From Chloroflexota bacterium (GTDB lineage: Bacteria > Chloroflexota > Anaerolineae > Promineifilales > Promineifilaceae): a stretch of 5,492 nt of DNA. The notes beneath the pieces are model-generated. The model did no database searches, was not told where the DNA came from, and saw only the letters and a program-made list of their open reading frames with translations. Where the stretch lies: the NCBI GenBank assembly GCA_024640485.1, contig JAHEEY010000337.1:1-5492 (forward strand), written 5' to 3'. Positions 1-3,026 of the stretch are shown piece by piece (position 1 is the stretch's first letter; each line of letters begins with the position of its first letter). Made by a program: the position numbers and the translations under genes.

Positions 1-983
1 GCCAGCCGTCCCGCTTCAGACGATATCCCTTTCAGCGACAGCGAGTTGGCGTTCCGGATCAGCGGCACCATCAGCCCTCTGGGAGAATCGACGGCAAAGG
101 AGAGATGCACGCTCCGATAGCGGCTGATCATCTCGCCGTCAAATAAGGCGTTGAGCTCCGGGAAAGCGGGCAGCGTCCGCGCCGCCGCGAATAAGAGCAT
201 GTCATTAAGCGTCACCCCGCGCAGAGCCAGCGATTCCGGGCTCTCTTTGAGCCGGCGGCGGTAATCCAGGATGGCGCGGGCATCGGCAGAGCTGTTGATG
301 GTCAGCTGGGCGGTACTCTGCAGCGAATCCCACATCCGCCGGGCGATCAGTTTGCGCATCGAGGTCAGCGGCAGCCGCTCAACGTCCTCTTCGTCGGCTG
401 AAGAGCGAATCAGATCGGCAGATCGGATCTGCCCGGCAGGTCCGCTGCCCTGATCAGGGGTGGCATAACCTCCCTCGGCGATCATCCGCCGCGCTACCGG
501 GGTCAGCCGCTGGCTGCCTCCAACCGCAGCGACATCCCGTTCGATGACCCTGCCGCCGGGCCCACTGCCAGACAGTTGGCTGGTATCAATCCCTTTGACG
601 GCAGCCAGCTTTCTAGCGCGGGGTGAGACAGCCACGGATTCTGCGGACAAAACAGCCGGCGGCTGAGCCTCCGGCTGGCTCGGCTGTACTATGGCCAGCT
701 CGGCTGATTCTGTACCGGCAGGGCGCAGGTGAGCTGAGGGTTCCCCCGGCCGGCCCACAGCGGCGATGGTGGTCAGCACCGGGACATCCTCCCCTTCCTC
801 GAAGAAGAGGGCCAGGATGGTGCCGCTTTCGGTGGATTCCACTTCCAGGGTCGCTTTATCCGTCTCCACCTCACACAGCAGGTCGCCTTCCGACACCTGG
901 TCGCCGACCTGCTTCTTCCATGCCATGATGATGCAGCTTTCTACGGTATTGCCCAATTTGGGCATCAGGATTGGGGCAGCCAT
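1..983 (-). CDS. Dihydrolipoamide acyltransferase (E2) of a 2-oxoacid dehydrogenase complex, 3' part missing
   Basis: E2 subunits move acyl groups from E1 (decarboxylase) to CoA on a swinging lipoyl arm in the cytoplasmic pyruvate, branched-chain, 2-oxoglutarate or acetoin dehydrogenase complexes. I see 327 codons from the ATG at 983, open to the left edge. Residues 1-77 are a lipoyl domain with ETDKA, so K43 is the expected lipoylation site. After a Pro/Ala-rich linker (about 78-117), residues 119-153 form a peripheral subunit-binding domain (SPRARKLA, then GSGPGGR). Residues 160-192 look like a second, weaker copy (TPVARRM, then GSGPAGQI). From about residue 200 the acyltransferase core begins (LPLTSMRKLIARRM; later FAVDSPRGLMVPLI). 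The HxxxDG catalytic motif would lie beyond the edge. AAGGAG at 988-993 supports the start. It sits 48 bases downstream of the DeoR-type regulator, probably in one operon. Which 2-oxoacid complex it serves cannot be told, since no E1 genes are visible. Confidence 0.93.
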   Translation of the reverse strand, partial: MAAPILMPKLGNTVESCIIMAWKKQVGDQVSEGDLLCEVETDKATLEVESTESGTILALFFEEGEDVPVLTTIAAVGRPGEPSAHLRPAGTESAELAIVQPSQPEAQPPAVLSAESVAVSPRARKLAAVKGIDTSQLSGSGPGGRVIERDVAAVGGSQRLTPVARRMIAEGGYATPDQGSGPAGQIRSADLIRSSADEEDVERLPLTSMRKLIARRMWDSLQSTAQLTINSSADARAILDYRRRLKESPESLALRGVTLNDMLLFAAARTLPAFPELNALFDGEMISRYRSVHLSFAVDSPRGLMVPLIRNANSLSLKGISSEAGRL

Positions 984-987
984 ACGG

Positions 988-993
988 CTCCTT
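988..993 (-). promoter_or_regulatory. Ribosome binding site of the E2 gene
   Basis: On the minus strand AAGGAG lies four bases before the ATG at 983-981. It confirms this start for the E2 gene and shows that E2 can be translated independently of the upstream regulator gene. Confidence 0.75.
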
Positions 994-1003
994 TTTGATG
1001 GGA

Positions 1004-1020
1004 CGGGCTACGCATGCCCG
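1004..1020. repeat. Short inverted repeat between the regulator and E2 genes
   Basis: CGGGC (1004-1008) and GCCCG (1016-1020) form a 5-bp stem with a 7-base loop in the 48-base gap between the regulator stop and the E2 ribosome binding site. It has no adjoining T-run typical of an intrinsic terminator (the A/T run at 992-996 belongs to the ribosome binding site). It could modulate the relative expression of the two genes or be a chance hairpin in GC-rich DNA. Confidence 0.3.
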
Positions 1021-1031
1021 CCCGGCTGTTG

Positions 1032-1805
1032 CTAAACAATGATCAGCTCGACCGCCTGGGCACTGACAGCATCCGCTATCTCAGCCGGCAGCATATCGGT
1101 GATGATATGGCCGATTTGGTGGAAATGGGCGAAGGAGACCAGCCCGACCTGCCCCCACTTGCTGTGATCGATGACCGCGATCACCTGCCGGCACATAGCC
1201 ACCAACGGCTGTTTGACAGCCGCTTCATCAGCGCTGACATCAGTCAGCCCGTCCTCGACAGTCAGCCCGTGGGCCCCAAAGAACCCTTTGCGGATGTTGA
1301 AGCGGCGCAGGGCGGCGACATCTTCACCGCCGATGATAGAGGCGGTATCTCGCCGCAGCCGCCCCCCCAGGATCACCACAGTTACATCAGGGGCATCCAG
1401 CAGCTCCTGAGCCACTGCCAGGCCGTTGGTAATCACCGTCAGAAAGCGGTGCTCTTTCAAATTCCTGGCAATTTCCAGGGCGGTACTGCTGCTGTCCAGG
1501 AAGATCGCCTCACCATCGGCGACCATCGCTGCCCCGGCGCGTCCGATTCGCCGCTTTGGAGCGGCCTGCAACTGCTGCCGGGAAGCCAGCGAGAGCACCG
1601 CCAGGGCGCCGCTAGCAGGCACCGCCCCGCCGTGGGTGCGCACCAGCAGGCTCTGTTGAGCCAGACTGTGCAAGTCTGAGCGAATAGTTACCTCTGACAC
1701 CTGGAACTGGCGGCTCAGCTCAGCCACAGATACCCGACCGGCACGCGCCAGCGAGTTCAGTATCGCCTGATGTCGCTGCTGTAGGTATAGAGGGGCTGCT
1801 GTCAT
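1032..1805 (-). CDS. DeoR/GlpR-family transcriptional regulator
   Basis: This is a complete 257-residue protein, the usual length for the family. The N-terminal DeoR-type helix-turn-helix covers about residues 6-61: RHQAILNSLARAG, then AELSRQFQVSE and VTIRSDLHSL, ending in VRTHGGAV, which is the family signature order. Residues about 77-235 are the DeoR C-terminal sensor domain, related to phosphosugar-binding isomerase folds, with IFLDSSSTALEIARNL, VITNGLAV, VVILGGRLR and VIAVIDHSKWG. Family members usually repress sugar or polyol catabolic operons and release DNA on binding a phosphorylated sugar; the effector here is unknown. AAAGGAA at 1812-1818 lies 6 bases before the ATG and fixes the start. 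The gene precedes the E2 gene on the same strand and is divergent from the permease operon, so it may control either or both. Tandem CTTTCG repeats over its own promoter suggest autorepression. Confidence 0.95.
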   Translation of the reverse strand: MTAAPLYLQQRHQAILNSLARAGRVSVAELSRQFQVSEVTIRSDLHSLAQQSLLVRTHGGAVPASGALAVLSLASRQQLQAAPKRRIGRAGAAMVADGEAIFLDSSSTALEIARNLKEHRFLTVITNGLAVAQELLDAPDVTVVILGGRLRRDTASIIGGEDVAALRRFNIRKGFFGAHGLTVEDGLTDVSADEAAVKQPLVAMCRQVIAVIDHSKWGQVGLVSFAHFHQIGHIITDMLPAEIADAVSAQAVELIIV

Positions 1806-1811
1806 GAACCG

Positions 1812-1818
1812 TTCCTTT
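1812..1818 (-). promoter_or_regulatory. Ribosome binding site of the DeoR-family regulator
   Basis: AAAGGAA on the minus strand is followed by a 6-base spacer and the ATG at 1805-1803. Part of it lies within the first 10-bp operator-like repeat, so the operator and the ribosome binding site overlap. Confidence 0.65.
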
Positions 1819-1854
1819 CGATTATCTTCTAAAACTTTCGATTACTTTCATTTT
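1815..1854. promoter_or_regulatory. Tandem 10-bp repeats, probable DeoR-family operator
   Basis: Read on the plus strand, CTTTCGATTA occurs identically at 1815-1824 and 1835-1844, and CTTTCATTTT follows directly at 1845-1854. The unit between, TCTTCTAAAA (1825-1834), matches the repeat at 5 of 10 positions. The four units are in exact 10-bp phase, about one helical turn each, so one face of the DNA carries all copies. Direct repeats with a TTTCG/TTTCA core are known operators of DeoR-family repressors such as E. coli AgaR and GlpR-like proteins. The array covers the -10 box and predicted start of the regulator's own promoter, the expected place for autorepression. The binding protein is inferred from proximity. 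Confidence 0.65.
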
Positions 1855-1878
1855 ACTGGTAAACAGCTGGTACTGCAA
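1850..1878 (-). promoter_or_regulatory. Sigma-70-like promoter for the regulator-E2 operon
   Basis: On the minus strand TTGCAG (1878-1873) and TAAAAT (1855-1850) are separated by exactly 17 bases, giving good -35 and -10 boxes. Transcription would start near 1843 and leave a leader of about 38 bases ahead of the regulator ATG. The -10 box lies inside the CTTTCATTTT repeat unit. Confidence 0.6.
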
Positions 1879-1890
1879 ATTATCGACGGC

Positions 1891-1929
1891 GGGAACAGGG
1901 CACTCTACACTTATCCCCAACCTGTTCCC
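1891..1929. repeat. Perfect 9-bp inverted repeat, candidate operator
   Basis: GGGAACAGG (1891-1899) and CCTGTTCCC (1921-1929) are perfect inverted copies with centres 30 bp apart and a 21-base spacer. It lies in the middle of the divergent intergenic region, upstream of the regulator's -35 box, and is not followed by a T-run. The arms fit two half-sites three helical turns apart, as used by dimeric or looping regulators, or a 9-bp RNA stem if transcribed. No regulator can be assigned. Confidence 0.5.
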
Positions 1930-1951
1930 AGACGGTTAAGGTGATGTGAGA

Positions 1952-1999
1952 GCATCTGACGTTGTGCCGCTGCTCAGCGGGTGGCTCCACAACAGATGC
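1952..1999. repeat. Large imperfect stem-loop in the intergenic region
   Basis: GCATCTG (1952-1958) pairs with CAGATGC (1993-1999); TTGTG (1962-1966) pairs with CACAA (1988-1992); CCGCT (1967-1971) pairs with AGCGG (1976-1980) around the loop GCTC. Three bases (1959-1961) bulge on the left and seven (1981-1987) on the right. The nesting of three helices, 17 base pairs over 48 bases, is more than expected by chance. It could be a structured RNA leader if transcription starts upstream, or a palindromic protein site. No known riboswitch or terminator signature was recognised. Confidence 0.45.
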
Positions 2000-2008
2000 C
2001 GAACGGAA

Positions 2009-2086
2009 GGCCCCATGCTAGAATTACGGTGGGGGCCAGCAGCCGAAAGAGGTTGGCACTAAATAAGGGTTCAATCATCACCTTAT
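2009..2086 (+). repeat. Run of three small hairpins before the permease gene
   Basis: Three inverted repeats follow each other. GGCCCC (2009-2014) pairs with GGGGCC (2032-2037). GCCAGC (2035-2040) pairs with GTTGGC (2052-2057, one G-U pair). ATAAGG (2063-2068) pairs with CCTTAT (2081-2086). The first two share bases 2035-2037 and are mutually exclusive at their ends. Only the second and third would lie fully in an mRNA begun near 2031. None has a T-tract, so they are not intrinsic terminators. Function is unknown. Confidence 0.3.
2016..2024 (+). promoter_or_regulatory. Candidate extended -10 promoter for the permease operon
   Basis: TGCTAGAAT is an extended -10 element (TGn followed by TAGAAT at 2019-2024). 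The -35 position 17 bases upstream (1996-2001, ATGCCG) matches the consensus weakly, which is tolerated at extended -10 promoters. Transcription would begin near 2031, leaving a leader of about 80 bases before the permease ATG. The element lies inside the loop of a GGCCCC/GGGGCC inverted repeat (2009-2014 and 2032-2037). Confidence 0.35.
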
Positions 2087-2111
2087 CCATGGGCTGCCCC
2101 AGTGACACATT

Positions 2112-3026
2112 ATGCTAAGGTATTTAGGGCAGCGGCTGATGTTCATCATCATGGTGAGCGTCGCCGTAATCTTCATCACACATATGGGCATGCGGATGGT
2201 CCACAACTCCGATGCCTTGGAGCCCAGCTACGACCTGGTGCGTTTTGCCCAACTTGGCTGGCAAGATACCCGTGCCTACCTCACCAACGCCCTCAGCGAC
2301 CAGCTGGGCAGCGCCCGCACCATCGGCGGCCAGCAGCCGGTCCTCGAGATCCTCAAGCGCAGCTATGTCAACAGTATGGGGCTGCTGCTGGTGGCGCTGG
2401 TCAGCGCCACCCTACTAGGTATTCTGGTGGGCACCAGCATCGCTCTGACTAAATGGAAATTACTGATCACGGCGCTGCTGTCGCTGACGGTGCTGGGGAT
2501 GTCAACGCCCGCTTTCTTCGGCGGTCTGCTGCTGCAGCGCGCTGAGATTTTCTATGCCAGCCGCGGCGGCGGACAGCTGGTCAAGCTGACCGGCTTCGGC
2601 TGGGATTACAAACATATGCTGCTGCCGGTACTGGTGCTAATGGGGCGACCGCTGGCATTTCTGACCCGGGCGTCCTTCATCTCTTTGAAGCGGATTATGA
2701 GCGAAGATTATATCCGCACCGCCTATTCCAAAGGGCTATCAGTTCCTTACACCGTTACCGCCCACGCCATGAAGAATATGTATGTCCCCTTCTTGACCGC
2801 GGTGATGGTATCGCTGCGCTTCTCGTTGGTGACCCTACCGGTAGTGGAGTTCTTCTTCATCTGGCCCGGCATCGGCCTGGAGCTGCTGCAGGCGATTAAC
2901 CTGCGGCAGACAACCCTGGCGGTGACCTTGATCCTGGCGTTGGGCTTGACTTTGCTGCTGGTCAATCTGCTGTTGGACATCGCCTACAAATTGATCGACC
3001 CTCGCCTCAGGGATCTGGACACATGA
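2112..3026 (+). CDS. ABC transporter permease, DppB/OppB type
   Basis: This 304-residue integral membrane protein is the first permease of a peptide- or nickel-type (binding-protein-dependent) importer. It starts MLRYLGQRLMF followed by a hydrophobic helix, as in DppB. The cytoplasmic EAA-like coupling loop that contacts the ATPase is at about residues 199-220 (DYIRTAYSKGL, then HAMKNMYVP). Downstream are the usual VEFFFIWPGIGLELLQAI and the C-terminal IDPRLRDLDT. The loop after the first helix lacks the PGDP-type motif common in DppB/OppB proteins. An in-frame TGA at 2103 leaves the ATG at 2112 as the only sensible start, although no Shine-Dalgarno sequence precedes it. The stop overlaps the next gene's start (ATGA, 3023-3026), so the two are translationally coupled and their products presumably pair in the membrane. 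The substrate is not determined; peptides are a guess from the family. Confidence 0.93.
   Translation: MLRYLGQRLMFIIMVSVAVIFITHMGMRMVHNSDALEPSYDLVRFAQLGWQDTRAYLTNALSDQLGSARTIGGQQPVLEILKRSYVNSMGLLLVALVSATLLGILVGTSIALTKWKLLITALLSLTVLGMSTPAFFGGLLLQRAEIFYASRGGGQLVKLTGFGWDYKHMLLPVLVLMGRPLAFLTRASFISLKRIMSEDYIRTAYSKGLSVPYTVTAHAMKNMYVPFLTAVMVSLRFSLVTLPVVEFFFIWPGIGLELLQAINLRQTTLAVTLILALGLTLLLVNLLLDIAYKLIDPRLRDLDT

Noticed and set aside
1004..1020. Hairpin after the regulator as an intrinsic terminator
   Set aside because: The stem is only 5 bp and the nearby A/T run is part of the E2 ribosome binding site; a terminator here would also cut off E2.
1014..1679. A 221-codon plus-strand open frame opposite the regulator
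   Set aside because: It is antisense to a clear DeoR-family gene, its translation is low-complexity Gln/His/Pro-rich with no recognisable domain, and it results from high GC content.
1911..1919. TTATCCCCA resembling a DnaA box
   Set aside because: It is a single site with a mismatch; there is no cluster, AT-rich unwinding region or dnaA/dnaN neighbour, so it is not an origin.
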